A stretch of DNA of 64,000 nucleotides from Brevibacterium marinum (GCF_011927955.1 NZ_JAATJN010000001.1:3348001-3412000), one strand, 5' to 3'; numbered from the stretch's first letter, positions 38,199 to 49,270 are shown. Numbers and translations are program-made. Notes: generated from the letters alone by a model not told the origin.

Positions 38199-39868
38199 GC
38201 GTTGCTCCTTTCGCCACCGTGTGATTGGGCCGGCGTATTGTCGCGGTTTGCGGTGTTCTCAGCGTTCTGGCCGGCCCGGTCCGATCTTGGATTCGATTGG
38301 TCTGAGTTCGGATTCGACTGGTCTAGGTTCGGGGTCGACTTCGCAGGGTGCGAGGTTCCAGCTTCGGCACCGACCTCCTCGGCGTTGGACTCCTCGGCGT
38401 TGACCTCCTCGGCGTTGACGGTACTGTCATGACCATTTGCGGCATCTCCGCGTGGCGCGTGTTCGCCCCTGTCATGGTCTCTGGCCCCACTTTGAACGGC
38501 GCTCCGGCTCCCGGATTCGGAGTCACCGGTGTTCTGGCTCCCCGAGTTGTTGTCCCCGGTATCCCGGATATCGGACGTGTGCGAATCCGCCACCGCCAGC
38601 GGCAGCACAGCTTCGACTTCGAAACCTCCGTCACTGGTCCATCCGGTGCGCAGCTCGCCACCGACAGAGGCGGCCCGTTCCCTCATTCCGATGAGGCCCT
38701 GATGGCGATGGACCTCGTTCTTCGCAGCCTCCGAGGGGCCCTTTCCGGCACTGTTGACGACGCTGATCCACACGGCGGCGCCGCCGCTGTCCACCTTGAT
38801 GTGAATGTGTGATTCGGTCGCGTGGCGGATGGCGTTGCTCAGCGCTTCCTGCACGATCCGATAGCCGGCCAGCCCGGTACTGTCGCGCAGACTGCGGTCG
38901 AGCGGTTCCCCGCTGCGTTCCATCGTGACGTTGACTCCGGCCGCCTGCGCCTTCTTCACGAGGCCTTCGATCTCGGAGAATTTCGGCTGCGGTGCGAGCT
39001 CTTGGCTCGAATCGTCGTTTCGCAGCACGCCCAGCAGGCCACGCATCTCTGTCAGCGCGTGACGAGCGGAGACGGAGATGTCTTCGAACTCCTTTTCCAC
39101 GTCGGAATCGATGTTGGGGTGGCGGAATGGTGCGCTCGAGGCCTGGATGTTGATGATCGACATGCTGTGGGCGACGATGTCGTGCAGCTCCCGGGCGATG
39201 CGGGTCTTCTCTTCCACCACGACGCGTTTCGAATGCTCTTCGGCTGTGTTCTCCTTCTCCTGCACCAGCTGCGATCGAATCAGATGCCATTGCTGGACGA
39301 TCACCGCGGCCACGTAGAAGCCACCGGCGATGCAGGCGAAGACGACGATGTTGACGATCGAAGGATCGGCCCGACTCTCGGGATGCTGCATGTACCCGAT
39401 GACGGCAACGGCCGCAGAGATCGCGATGCTCGCGAGCAGCGCAGCCAAAGCCACGCCCCAATGCGCGCGGAGGCCGATGATGAGGATGATGAGGATCTGC
39501 GTGATCATCATCGGCACCATCCACGGCCACGGCGCCCCCGCTATATAGGGCCCGAGCAACGGCAGGGCGCCGCAGGCGATGACGGAGACGATTGCGCCGA
39601 AGAGCGGACGCAGCATCGACAACGGCATCGATCCGGCGTGGAAGACCGCGATGGTGAATGCCAGAGCGACAGGAGCTTCGTGCACTCCCACCGCGATCGA
39701 GGACTCGACGGCGAGCATTCCGATGGCGGCGAGGATCACTGCCACCCAGGCCAGAGCCTCAGGGTTGAGTCTGCGACCCGGTGGCAGAAATCTGTCGAAC
39801 AGCTTGCTGAACAGCACGGATTCCGATTCTCCTTCTGCGGACCCGAACAACCCGAGAGATCGAGTCAC
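38195..39868 (-). CDS. HisKA_3 sensor histidine kinase (DesK-like)
   Basis: 557 aa. Five or six N-terminal helices with very short loops (about residues 35-200) form the sensor. The dimerisation box is TRIARELHDIVAHSMSIINI, with the phospho-His in ELHDIVAH. The ATPase domain has AGYRIVQEALSNAIRHA and GLIGMRERAASVGG. The last ~125 residues are a hydrophilic tail with repeats (NAEEV/NAEES/NAEEV/GAEAG; LDQSNP/NSDQSNP/RSD), absent from usual kinases. Start GTG 39868 without a clear ribosome site. Together with the response regulator and desaturase it forms a membrane-fluidity type module. Confidence 0.91.
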   Translation of the reverse strand: MTRSLGLFGSAEGESESVLFSKLFDRFLPPGRRLNPEALAWVAVILAAIGMLAVESSIAVGVHEAPVALAFTIAVFHAGSMPLSMLRPLFGAIVSVIACGALPLLGPYIAGAPWPWMVPMMITQILIILIIGLRAHWGVALAALLASIAISAAVAVIGYMQHPESRADPSIVNIVVFACIAGGFYVAAVIVQQWHLIRSQLVQEKENTAEEHSKRVVVEEKTRIARELHDIVAHSMSIINIQASSAPFRHPNIDSDVEKEFEDISVSARHALTEMRGLLGVLRNDDSSQELAPQPKFSEIEGLVKKAQAAGVNVTMERSGEPLDRSLRDSTGLAGYRIVQEALSNAIRHATESHIHIKVDSGGAAVWISVVNSAGKGPSEAAKNEVHRHQGLIGMRERAASVGGELRTGWTSDGGFEVEAVLPLAVADSHTSDIRDTGDNNSGSQNTGDSESGSRSAVQSGARDHDRGEHAPRGDAANGHDSTVNAEEVNAEESNAEEVGAEAGTSHPAKSTPNLDQSNPNSDQSNPRSDRAGQNAENTANRDNTPAQSHGGERSNA

Positions 39869-39973
39869 CTGGCACGCTTCATGAGTGAGACCGTAGCAAA
39901 CTCAGCTATGCATCCCTTGAAAGCCCGCGATCTCACCTGAACCACTCCAGGTCAGTGACAGATTGTGCCACTT

Positions 39974-40056
39974 CAGAATCGGAGTGTGCGCCTTGGTTTA
40001 TGCGCCAATCCAGATTGGAGCGTGCGTCGTTTCAGATTGGAGCGTGCGTCGTTTCA
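39974..40056. repeat. 22-bp array at the HNH-gene stop codon
   Basis: Units 40011-40032 and 40033-40054 are identical (CAGATTGGAGCGTGCGTCGT followed by TT). Older copies lie at about 39974 (CAGAATCGGAGTGTGCG) and 39993. The gene's stop (TCA complement at 40054) begins the next copy inside the gene (CAGAATGG). The rest of the 185-bp gap to the kinase gene shows nothing else. Confidence 0.87.
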
Positions 40057-42408
40057 GAATGGTGGCGGATCCTTCGCGAGATCGTGTTCCCACTGTGCTC
40101 GCGGAACTCTCCAGGCGTCCTTGATGCCCCTGTCTTCGAACCGCGAGATGCGACCGTCGCCAGTCTTCTTCGCCCTGTAGCGCGAGTGATTCCGACGTCG
40201 CCCTTTCGGAAGCCTCTTCATCGTCACCGGGTTCGACCCCGGTGGTAGGCAGAGCTGGAAGGCTGCCTTTTCCCAGTCTCGCGCCCGTTCGAGCATCAAC
40301 TGTCGACGTTCTGTCCTCGCCCGGTCATAACCGTCCTTCAAACGTCGGTCGTGCTCAGCACGCTCCTGGTCACGCCTTCTCGCTTCCTCTCGTTCACGAA
40401 TGGTCGACTCACCGGGCATCAGTTCCAGAACATATACCGGTGGAGGCACTTTGTCCTTCGGGATTCGCCACCGCCTGGGGCGCATCCCGCTCAGTGCATG
40501 GAATTCGAGCGCATGAGAAACGTCGACCGGTTGATCGGGAGCGGCGACGGTCGCTGTCACGCCATGAGTGAATTCATACTCCACAACACCCGATTTCGGC
40601 ATTCGCACCGAGTAGTTCCGGGCAGTCTTCACCGCATGGTGTCTCTTACATAGTGGATGCAAATTCATGAATCGGGTAAGCCCGCCCTGGTCAGGGTGGT
40701 CATGGTCAAAAGGAATGACGTGATCGATCTCTGATTTCTCTGCTCTTCGACTACATCCGGGTGCCGTGCACATCGCCCATTGTGCGATGAGCGTCTTCCG
40801 TACATCGTTCGGGATTCGATACGTGGTGGCCTTCGCATCGACCGGAGTGCCAGTGGCAGGATCCGTCAGTATCCTCGTCAGAGTCTTTGAACGGGAGGCG
40901 ATGCGCCGTGCGGTCTCTGCCGGCACAGGCGAACCATCGGCGAGAGATCCTGGAAGCTCCGAATCAGCCGTGACCGTGAGGAACGGAACTGTAACCACGA
41001 CTGCGGCTTGGTTGGCCAGCCACCACTGGTCTGTAGGCATCCCAACCGTCACAGAGTATTCAGCGGCTTCAGCTTGCGGCAGCGACTCAGAAGCAAAAGC
41101 CGTTCCCACCGCGGAAGCAGGTGCATTTCTCCTTACGCAGTCGGTGAGGCTGCCGATGCTGTGGTCGTCGAAGTCAAAGAGAGGGTTCCCATCGTTGTCC
41201 AGAAGCGGCGCTTCAGAGGTGCTCTGGACTCCGGTCACCGGGTCGATCTGCTTGACTTTGATGTCCAGCTTAGGTTGGGGACGCGTCGCGATGTCGAACA
41301 TGAGGTTGTTGATGGTGCGATCGTCGATGATCTCAACGCCGGGTGCCAGGTTGAAGGTGCTCGTTTGTCCTGAATGGATCGCCCTGGCCATTGCCTGGAT
41401 CCGCTGAAAGCTGGCGTTGACCTCTGCCGCTGGGCCTGTCATTGACATACATGCGCTGCCGTCCTTGAACGTGTCGACGTCGACACGGCGGCGGCGCGCG
41501 GCCACTTCGGCCCGGTCCTCCTTCGGCTCGAAGAGTTGAATCTTCTTCCGCAGGGCAGTCCGAAGTGTTTCGCTGGTCACGTCTGCCCTGCGAACAGCCA
41601 AGTAGTCGTCGAGCGTGGGAAGATACCGCAATGCCACCGTTTGGCACAGATCTGCGGCGACCTCTACATGTGCATACGTGAATTCGCCGTCGCGAACGCG
41701 TTCGGCGAACCGCGGGAGTCCATGTATCACCGTCATCGCCGAGGTCAGGCGGCGATATGTGCGAGGAGTGGACGTTCCGAAGGCTGTCGAGATCTCAGCG
41801 ATGTCTTCGGTAAGCACATTGTCATGAACCCACAGGGAGAAGTCCGTGCCCGGTTCGAAGCCCGGGAAGTCTGGAGGTTCGGCGACTTCAGGCTCTGACT
41901 CAGTTTGTGGCGACCGGACGCTCGCGGCAAATTTCGGGTCGTAGCTCATCACGGCCGTTGACGTTTTGGGGACCCTGACGAGATCTGTGCACGTCAGGTC
42001 CAAGTCGGATTCATCAAGAGGACCGGAGTTCCACGCGATGTCAGAAAAGGTGGCCCGTTGTTTGACGCCGCTGGCGCTCTCTTCGTCGGACGGGTAGTCA
42101 CGTCGAGCGACCGTGCCGGCGATCGTCGAGAATCTGTAAGGGTCATCGCCCTCGGGAACATCGGAGCCGTGGTTCTGGATGACATGTTCGAGGATGACTC
42201 CAGCACTGAGCTCGAGGACCTTCAGCTGCGTCTGGTCGGATTCGGCGGACGTGCTTGCGAGCTTCGTGACACTGGATTCGAACCGGACACTGTAACGAGG
42301 TGAGGCGCCTTCAGCGTCATCCGCGCGAGCATTCGTGCTCGAGGCCCGGAGGCGCTGGCCCCCGCCATCGCCGCACTGCGCATCATGAGCTGTGCCTGTG
42401 GCCTTCAT
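40054..42408 (-). CDS. DUF222 / 13E12-repeat HNH endonuclease family protein
   Basis: 784 aa. The central DUF222 part is followed by a C-terminal HNH domain: CTAPGCSRRAEKSEIDHVIPF (core CSRRAEKSEIDHVIPF) ... MNLHPLCKRHHAVKT. A charged coiled-coil-like tail (REREEARRRDQERAEHDRR) ends the protein. These proteins are abundant in actinobacterial genomes as multi-copy families of unclear role. The N-terminal ~120 residues are atypical. Codon use is less GC-biased than the neighbours and the upstream 130 bp are AT-rich, suggesting acquisition. ATG 42408 with AGGTG upstream. Confidence 0.88.
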   Translation of the reverse strand: MKATGTAHDAQCGDGGGQRLRASSTNARADDAEGASPRYSVRFESSVTKLASTSAESDQTQLKVLELSAGVILEHVIQNHGSDVPEGDDPYRFSTIAGTVARRDYPSDEESASGVKQRATFSDIAWNSGPLDESDLDLTCTDLVRVPKTSTAVMSYDPKFAASVRSPQTESEPEVAEPPDFPGFEPGTDFSLWVHDNVLTEDIAEISTAFGTSTPRTYRRLTSAMTVIHGLPRFAERVRDGEFTYAHVEVAADLCQTVALRYLPTLDDYLAVRRADVTSETLRTALRKKIQLFEPKEDRAEVAARRRRVDVDTFKDGSACMSMTGPAAEVNASFQRIQAMARAIHSGQTSTFNLAPGVEIIDDRTINNLMFDIATRPQPKLDIKVKQIDPVTGVQSTSEAPLLDNDGNPLFDFDDHSIGSLTDCVRRNAPASAVGTAFASESLPQAEAAEYSVTVGMPTDQWWLANQAAVVVTVPFLTVTADSELPGSLADGSPVPAETARRIASRSKTLTRILTDPATGTPVDAKATTYRIPNDVRKTLIAQWAMCTAPGCSRRAEKSEIDHVIPFDHDHPDQGGLTRFMNLHPLCKRHHAVKTARNYSVRMPKSGVVEYEFTHGVTATVAAPDQPVDVSHALEFHALSGMRPRRWRIPKDKVPPPVYVLELMPGESTIREREEARRRDQERAEHDRRLKDGYDRARTERRQLMLERARDWEKAAFQLCLPPGSNPVTMKRLPKGRRRNHSRYRAKKTGDGRISRFEDRGIKDAWRVPRAQWEHDLAKDPPPF

Positions 42409-42854
42409 TGCGGTTCACCTGCCTCGTACGTCTTTGTCGGGAAGAGTGAGTGGAGCGTTATTCAGATCAACTGATAATCCAACTATACATGATTCGAATC
42501 TTAATTGTACATATGCTTTTGAATAGACTTTCGAATGTCTTTTAATGTTTTAGTCGCGTCGGCAATGCTCACATCTGCGCGACCCAGTCCTTGATCAGCG
42601 CCCTGTTCATCGTCCGCCCAGCCCCTTTCATAAGTCGATCCTCCCATTCGACACTGACGCGAGATTCGCCTTCACACCTCAGAACACTGCCTGCATCGCG
42701 AGATGGGACGGTCAGCAATTGGAATTTGGCTTAGATTGAGCATCGCGCGACAAGCGGGCACACCCACCATGTGGGTCATCCCGCAATCCGCTCCCCCAGC
42801 CGCGAAGACGACGGCAATTGTGAGCAAGCAGAGGATGAAGGAGACACCGTCCAA
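42409..42854. other. 446-bp gap with AT-rich promoter region
   Basis: Bases ~42460-42545 are unusually AT-rich for this window and include GATTCGAATC (42491-42500, perfect palindrome) and several TATA/TTAA elements, likely the promoter of the HNH gene. Further right is one short frame with a good ribosome site (42569-42631). The rest shows nothing I can interpret. Confidence 0.5.
42569..42631 (-). CDS. possible 20-aa small ORF
   Basis: ATG at 42631 is preceded by GGGAGG at 7 bp spacing on the minus strand. The peptide reads MKGAGRTMNRALIKDWVAQM. It could be a leader peptide for the HNH gene or a remnant of a larger gene. No homology is claimed. Confidence 0.2.
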   Translation of the reverse strand: MKGAGRTMNRALIKDWVAQM

Positions 42855-44195
42855 ATGAGTGCGGAACTGATCTGTGTGATCGTCCTCGGGCTGATGTTCG
42901 TCATCGGCACGTGGCGTGACATCAACATGGGCCTGCTCGGCTTCATCGCCGCCGCCGGCGTCGGCGGTCTGGTCCTCCATCAGGCACCCGAGGAGTTCTT
43001 CGCCGGCTTTCCCGTTGACCTCTTCCTCACGCTGGTGGGCCTGACCTATCTGTTCGGTTTCGCACAGAACAACGGGGTGATCGAGGTCATCGTCAATTGG
43101 TGCGTGAAACTCGTCGGCGGCCGAATAGCACTGATGCCATGGATCTTCTTCGGACTCACTGCGGTACTCATCGCTCTGGGTGCGCTCTTCGCTGTGGCGA
43201 TCATCGCGCCTCTGGCTCTGTCGTTCGCACGGAAGCATCGGATCAATCAGTTCATGGTGGGCCTCCTCGTCGTCCACGGTGCACTGGCCGGGGCCTTCTC
43301 CCCCATCAGCGTCTACGGCATCTTCATCAACGACTATCTGGCCAAGAACGGGCTGACCCCCACCCCGGTGTCCCTGTTCCTCGCGCCGCTGGTCTTCAAC
43401 CTCATATTCGCGCTCGTCGTCTACCTCGTCCTCCACCGTCGACCCGGATTGCGCGCCGAGGCGGACGACCGGCTGTCCGCCGAGTCCGAGAGTTCCGTAC
43501 CCGGCTCCGTTGACTCCCCTACCTCGCCGACAGCACCTCGGTCGGGCCTCCTGACGACGAAGTCTCCCACCCGGGGTGTCGAGGGCAACCGGGTGGTCAG
43601 GAGTCAGGTTCCGACTCTGGTCGGGCTGATCGCCATGGCTCTGTCCGTGCTCATCTTCGGGTGGGACGTCGGAATCGTGACGATCACGATCTCCGTCGTT
43701 CTCGCGTTCATCGATCCGACGGCGGGCAAGGCCGCCATGACCAAAGTGTCGTGGTCGGTCGTCATACTCATCACTGGTGTGCTCACTTATATCGCCGTGC
43801 TCCAAGAGGCCGGAACCGTAGAATGGGTCTCGGCGGGGATCTCGGCGATCGGCATTCCGCTGCTGGCCGCGCTCCTGCTCTTCTACATGTCGGGACTCGT
43901 CTCGGCGCTGGCCTCGTCGTTGGCGATCATCGGCGTCGTCATCGCCTTGGCTGTACCATTCCTCGAATCCGGTGACGTACACGTGGGCGGGTTCGTTGCG
44001 GCGCTGGCGATCGCTGCGACCATCGTCGACATCAGCCCCTTCTCGACCAATGGCGCGATGCTGCTGGCCAATGTGCACTCGACGATCCGCGACCGCTACT
44101 ACAAGCAGATGATCGGATATGCCGGGCTCATGTGCCTCGTCGGCCCGGGGCTGGCTTGGGTGGTCGCAGCCGTGCCGACGGTGCTCACGAAGTGA
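42855..44195 (+). CDS. MatC-like dicarboxylate/organic anion carrier
   Basis: 446 aa, 10-12 TMS. The N-terminal half has MatC_N features (FVIGTWRDINMGLLGFIAAAGVGG; TLVGLTYLFGFAQNNGVIE; GAFSPISVYGIFIND, cut here to cores of under 20 residues such as DINMGLLGFIAAAG). A hydrophilic loop of ~60 residues divides the halves. The C-terminal half has DISPFSTNGAMLLANV. Family members import malonate or related dicarboxylates. ATG at 42855; the frame is open upstream. An M20 hydrolase follows on the same strand, so the substrate may be an N-acyl amino acid or a dicarboxylate conjugate. Confidence 0.85.
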   Translation: MSAELICVIVLGLMFVIGTWRDINMGLLGFIAAAGVGGLVLHQAPEEFFAGFPVDLFLTLVGLTYLFGFAQNNGVIEVIVNWCVKLVGGRIALMPWIFFGLTAVLIALGALFAVAIIAPLALSFARKHRINQFMVGLLVVHGALAGAFSPISVYGIFINDYLAKNGLTPTPVSLFLAPLVFNLIFALVVYLVLHRRPGLRAEADDRLSAESESSVPGSVDSPTSPTAPRSGLLTTKSPTRGVEGNRVVRSQVPTLVGLIAMALSVLIFGWDVGIVTITISVVLAFIDPTAGKAAMTKVSWSVVILITGVLTYIAVLQEAGTVEWVSAGISAIGIPLLAALLLFYMSGLVSALASSLAIIGVVIALAVPFLESGDVHVGGFVAALAIAATIVDISPFSTNGAMLLANVHSTIRDRYYKQMIGYAGLMCLVGPGLAWVVAAVPTVLTK

Positions 44196-44249
44196 GCACT
44201 GACCGATAAGCAGACCGGTGCAACAATTGAACGCGGGATCGGTCCGCGT

Positions 44250-44338
44250 TCTCGCAGACGAGCGCGGCAGGTCTCGCAGACGAACGCAACGGGCATCACA
44301 GACGAGCGCGGCAGGTACCAAGAACGAGTGTGGCGCAG
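44250..44338. repeat. degenerate 20-24 bp array between the MatC-like and M20 genes
   Basis: Four units (from 44250, 44272, 44296 and 44316) share TC(T/A)CGCAGACGA(G/A)CGC or CAGACGAGCGCGGCAGG. It starts 55 bp after the carrier stop and reaches the ribosome site of the next gene. Confidence 0.7.
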
Positions 44339-44348
44339 AGGAGAAGTC

Positions 44349-46245
<1,897 letters not shown>

Positions 46246-46332
46246 ACGTGATTCTCGACATTCACATGAGTTCATCGGATGAGGTTTCCGTCATCTCCGC
46301 CGCATCCGCCCGCGCATTCGTTGTCGTCGGCC

Positions 46333-47640
46333 TCACCTACGTCCCACCCCGTCCAGGAACCGCCCCGCTCCCAGCGCAATCGTCGTCTCGGCCTCCACAC
46401 CGAGCGCGAGCATGTCCTCGTCGACGTCGAAGCGTTCGGTGTGGTGGCCCCACGAGGTGTCCATCCCGATCTGGACATAGGTGGCCAGCCCTCCGCACTC
46501 CTTTACCCTCTTCATCATCGCGGTGGCATCCTCGGATCCGCCCAGTCCACCGGTGTCGCGGATCTCGGCGACCCCGTCGACGCCCTCGAAGCACGCGCGG
46601 ACATAGGGCAGCAGCTCCGGGCTCGGCGACTCCTGGTCCGCCTTGCCGACCACGGTCACGCAAGCATCGACGTCATACATCCGGGCCGCCCCTACGATGA
46701 CCTCGCGCGCCCGTTCCTCGACGTAGGAGTTGATCGAACTCGTCTCACCGCGCGTCTCCAACCGCAGCGACGCCGCCTTGGGCACGACGTTGCGCCCCTC
46801 TCCGGCATGGAACGTGCCGACGTTGATCCGGCTTGCCCCCTCGGAGTGCCGGGGTATCGCATGCAGATTCACCGTCGCCGAGGCGGCGGCGAGCAGAGCG
46901 TTCTTACCCTTCTCCGGGTCTCCCCCGGCATGAGCCCCGAGCCCCGTGAAGGTGACGTCGAGCTTCGTGCTTGCCAGGTATCCGTCTGAGCCGGTGAGCA
47001 CGTTGCCCTTTCCGTCATCGGACTTCAGGTGGGTGGCGACGAACAGGTCGACGTCGTCGAACCAGCCGGCGGCCACGATCGAATGAGCGCCGCGCACCCC
47101 CTCCTCGGCGGGTTGGAAGATGATCTTGACGGTGCCGGTCAGCTCCTCACGGACCCGCGCGAGCGTCGTGGCCAGTCCCAGGCCGATGGCGGCATGACCG
47201 TCATGGCCGCAGCCGTGCATGGCACCGTCGTTGACCGACGCGAAGCCCTCGGCATGGGGGCGGTGACTGTCGTCGGCCAGTTCGACGAGGTCGTTCGAGT
47301 CGATGTCGAAGCGGAAGCACACGACGGGGCCGGGCCTGCCGGTCTCCAACACTCCCAAGACACCCGTGAACCCGTCCCCCATCGCCGCCACCAGCTCGGG
47401 ATCGGCTCCCTGTGCAACGGCACGCTCACGTTCACCCGCCAGGACCTCGGCGTCGGGCACACCCAGTCGGGCCTCGGCGTCGTGGAGTTCGGGACCGTAC
47501 ACCGTGTCCCATCCCAGATCGCGCAGCACTGCAATGATCGCCGAGGTGGTCCGGAACTCCGTCCATCCCGGTTCGGCGAACCGATGGAAGTCCCGTCGCC
47601 AGGCGGTGAGCTGGGTGGTCAGTTCCGGTGTGAGTGTCAC
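46333..47640 (-). CDS. M20 amidohydrolase, AbgA-like (aminobenzoyl-glutamate utilisation type)
   Basis: 435 aa. Pattern of the M20D/AbgA group: RRDFHRFAEPGWTEFRTTS at the N-terminus, FRFDIDSNDL, MHGCGHDGHAAIGLGLA, FQPAEEGVRGAHSIV, HLKSDDGKG, HAGGDPEKGKNAL and GGSEDATAMM with a C-terminal GHHTERFD. It likely cleaves p-aminobenzoyl-glutamate, folate breakdown products or another N-acyl amino acid. Start GTG 47640 with GAGGA upstream. It is downstream of an MFS carrier on the same strand (31 bp gap) and under a divergent LysR. Confidence 0.92.
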   Translation of the reverse strand: MTLTPELTTQLTAWRRDFHRFAEPGWTEFRTTSAIIAVLRDLGWDTVYGPELHDAEARLGVPDAEVLAGERERAVAQGADPELVAAMGDGFTGVLGVLETGRPGPVVCFRFDIDSNDLVELADDSHRPHAEGFASVNDGAMHGCGHDGHAAIGLGLATTLARVREELTGTVKIIFQPAEEGVRGAHSIVAAGWFDDVDLFVATHLKSDDGKGNVLTGSDGYLASTKLDVTFTGLGAHAGGDPEKGKNALLAAASATVNLHAIPRHSEGASRINVGTFHAGEGRNVVPKAASLRLETRGETSSINSYVEERAREVIVGAARMYDVDACVTVVGKADQESPSPELLPYVRACFEGVDGVAEIRDTGGLGGSEDATAMMKRVKECGGLATYVQIGMDTSWGHHTERFDVDEDMLALGVEAETTIALGAGRFLDGVGRR

Positions 47641-47671
47641 GGTGTGGTCCTCGGTCGCGGGTCAGAAGTCG

Positions 47672-49141
47672 TCAGTACGAATGGTAGTCCCCGCTCGAGG
47701 CCAATCGGTTCGGCATCTCCCACGTGGACTGCGGCCCCCAGGTGGACGGTGCGTCCCAAGTGGACGGTGCGTCCCAGGTGGAGTGCTCGGCCACCTCGGC
47801 AGAACTCTCTTCCGCACCTGCGCGTGTAGCCGCATCTGCGCGTGCAGCGTTCTCCCGGGCTCTCGAATCGAGGGCCGCGGCCGCCTCCGCGCGGGACCGG
47901 CGAATCGTCGTCAACGCGAGGCTGGGCACCGGGATGAAGACGATGACGGCCAGCAGCAGGACGAGGGTGAAGATCATGATCGCATCGATGAGCGAGGTGC
48001 CGATGGCGATCGCGCCGACGACGATGGCAGGCAGCCCCGCACCGGCATAGAACGCGAGATAGAGGGCCGCGGTGATTCCGGCCCGCTGACGAGACGGGGT
48101 GAGGACGTCGATCTCCCGGTTCGCGCCCCAATAGCTGAGTCCGTGACCAGCGCCCGTGGCGACGGCGGCAGCGGCCATGAGGATGAGCGCGGTCGCGGCA
48201 CCCAGACTCGGCAGATTGGAGCTGAGCAGGAGTGCTGCCCCGAGTCCCATGAACGTCAGGCCGATCGTCTGCGCTGCGCGCGGCTGCAGCTTCGGCGCCA
48301 CAAGTTGGCTGCCGGCGGAGATGACGAGCACAGAACCGACGATGAGGCCCGAGGCCAGCGTGCCCGATTCGGGCAGCACGGATTCGGTCATCGACGGCAG
48401 CAGGGCGAGGAAGAGACCGAGTGCGCCCCAGCCGAGCAGTCCGGTGACGGCCGCGATGTTGAAGTTCGAGCGCATCGGACCGGGCACCGATGGCCAGGTC
48501 GGCCGCCAGCGCTGCCGGGTGATGGGTTTGTGCAGACGCAGCGTGACCACGAGTCCAGCGGTGGCGAGGAGGAGTGCGAGCATCACCCAGAACGGCAGAG
48601 TGAGAGCCCCGGCACCGCCGGAAGAAGCGTCGGTGCCGACCGAACCGGGGGCCGCCTCGGCGACCACACCGGCGATGATCGGGCCGGCACCGGTGCCGAG
48701 GACGAAGGACATCGTGGCCACGGTCGAACCGAGCCACGGACGAGAAGCCGGTGAGGCCTCGACCATGAGGGCGATGCCGGCACCGGTGCCCAGACCCAGG
48801 CCGATTCCGGTGAGCACGCGACCGGCGAAGAGCCCGGCGACCCCGATCGATCCGACGACGAACAGCGAGGTGCCCACGCCGACGCAGACGATGGAGGCCA
48901 GAAGCACGGGCTTGCGGCCGAAGGCATCCGCCGCGGATCCGAACAGCAGCAGCGAAGGCAGACAGCTGATGACGTAGGTCGCGTACAGCGCCGTCATCGT
49001 CCAATCCGACATGGAATAGGACTGCTGGAAGAGCGGGTACAAGGGGCTGGCGAGGTTGGCCGCGGCCGAGAGGGTGAACAGCACGGCGGCACCGATCCAC
49101 AGCTGGCGCCTCGATCCTCTGATGCGTGCGTATTCGGGCAA
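47672..49141 (-). CDS. MFS transporter with repeat-bearing C-terminal tail
   Basis: 489 aa. Twelve TMS with the loop 2-3 motif GSAADAFGRKPVLLASIVC (core GSAADAFGRK) and VLTGIGLGLGTGAGIAL; the second half has SYWGANREIDVLTP. The start is TTG 49141, supported by AAGGAGG 7 bp upstream. The ~75-residue tail contains four tandem copies of a 6-residue unit beginning STW (STWDAP, STWDAP, STWGPQ, STWEMP), encoded by 18-bp repeats at 47720-47791. Probably imports the substrate of the AbgA-like hydrolase encoded next. Confidence 0.9.
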   Translation of the reverse strand: MPEYARIRGSRRQLWIGAAVLFTLSAAANLASPLYPLFQQSYSMSDWTMTALYATYVISCLPSLLLFGSAADAFGRKPVLLASIVCVGVGTSLFVVGSIGVAGLFAGRVLTGIGLGLGTGAGIALMVEASPASRPWLGSTVATMSFVLGTGAGPIIAGVVAEAAPGSVGTDASSGGAGALTLPFWVMLALLLATAGLVVTLRLHKPITRQRWRPTWPSVPGPMRSNFNIAAVTGLLGWGALGLFLALLPSMTESVLPESGTLASGLIVGSVLVISAGSQLVAPKLQPRAAQTIGLTFMGLGAALLLSSNLPSLGAATALILMAAAAVATGAGHGLSYWGANREIDVLTPSRQRAGITAALYLAFYAGAGLPAIVVGAIAIGTSLIDAIMIFTLVLLLAVIVFIPVPSLALTTIRRSRAEAAAALDSRARENAARADAATRAGAEESSAEVAEHSTWDAPSTWDAPSTWGPQSTWEMPNRLASSGDYHSY

Positions 49142-49221
49142 GCAGAAACCTCCTTCTGTTCAGATCGGCGCTGTCGGCTGAGTGCCCATGGCCTGATGAC
49201 CCCATCATGCGACTTTTGAAG

Positions 49222-49246
49222 TATTGTTGTCTATCGTAAGATAATA
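49222..49246. promoter_or_regulatory. candidate LysR binding region
   Basis: An AT-rich segment in the 129-bp divergent gap carries a dyad TATT-N17-AATA around CTATCGTAAG, including T-N11-A spacing typical of LysR boxes. It would serve both the MFS/hydrolase operon and lysR itself. Confidence 0.45.
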
Positions 49247-49270
49247 AACGCTACCGTTCGATGGACTCGC

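Noticed and set aside
38822..39940. 372-codon plus-strand frame opposite the histidine kinase
   Set aside because: His/Arg/Asp-rich antisense sequence without motifs.
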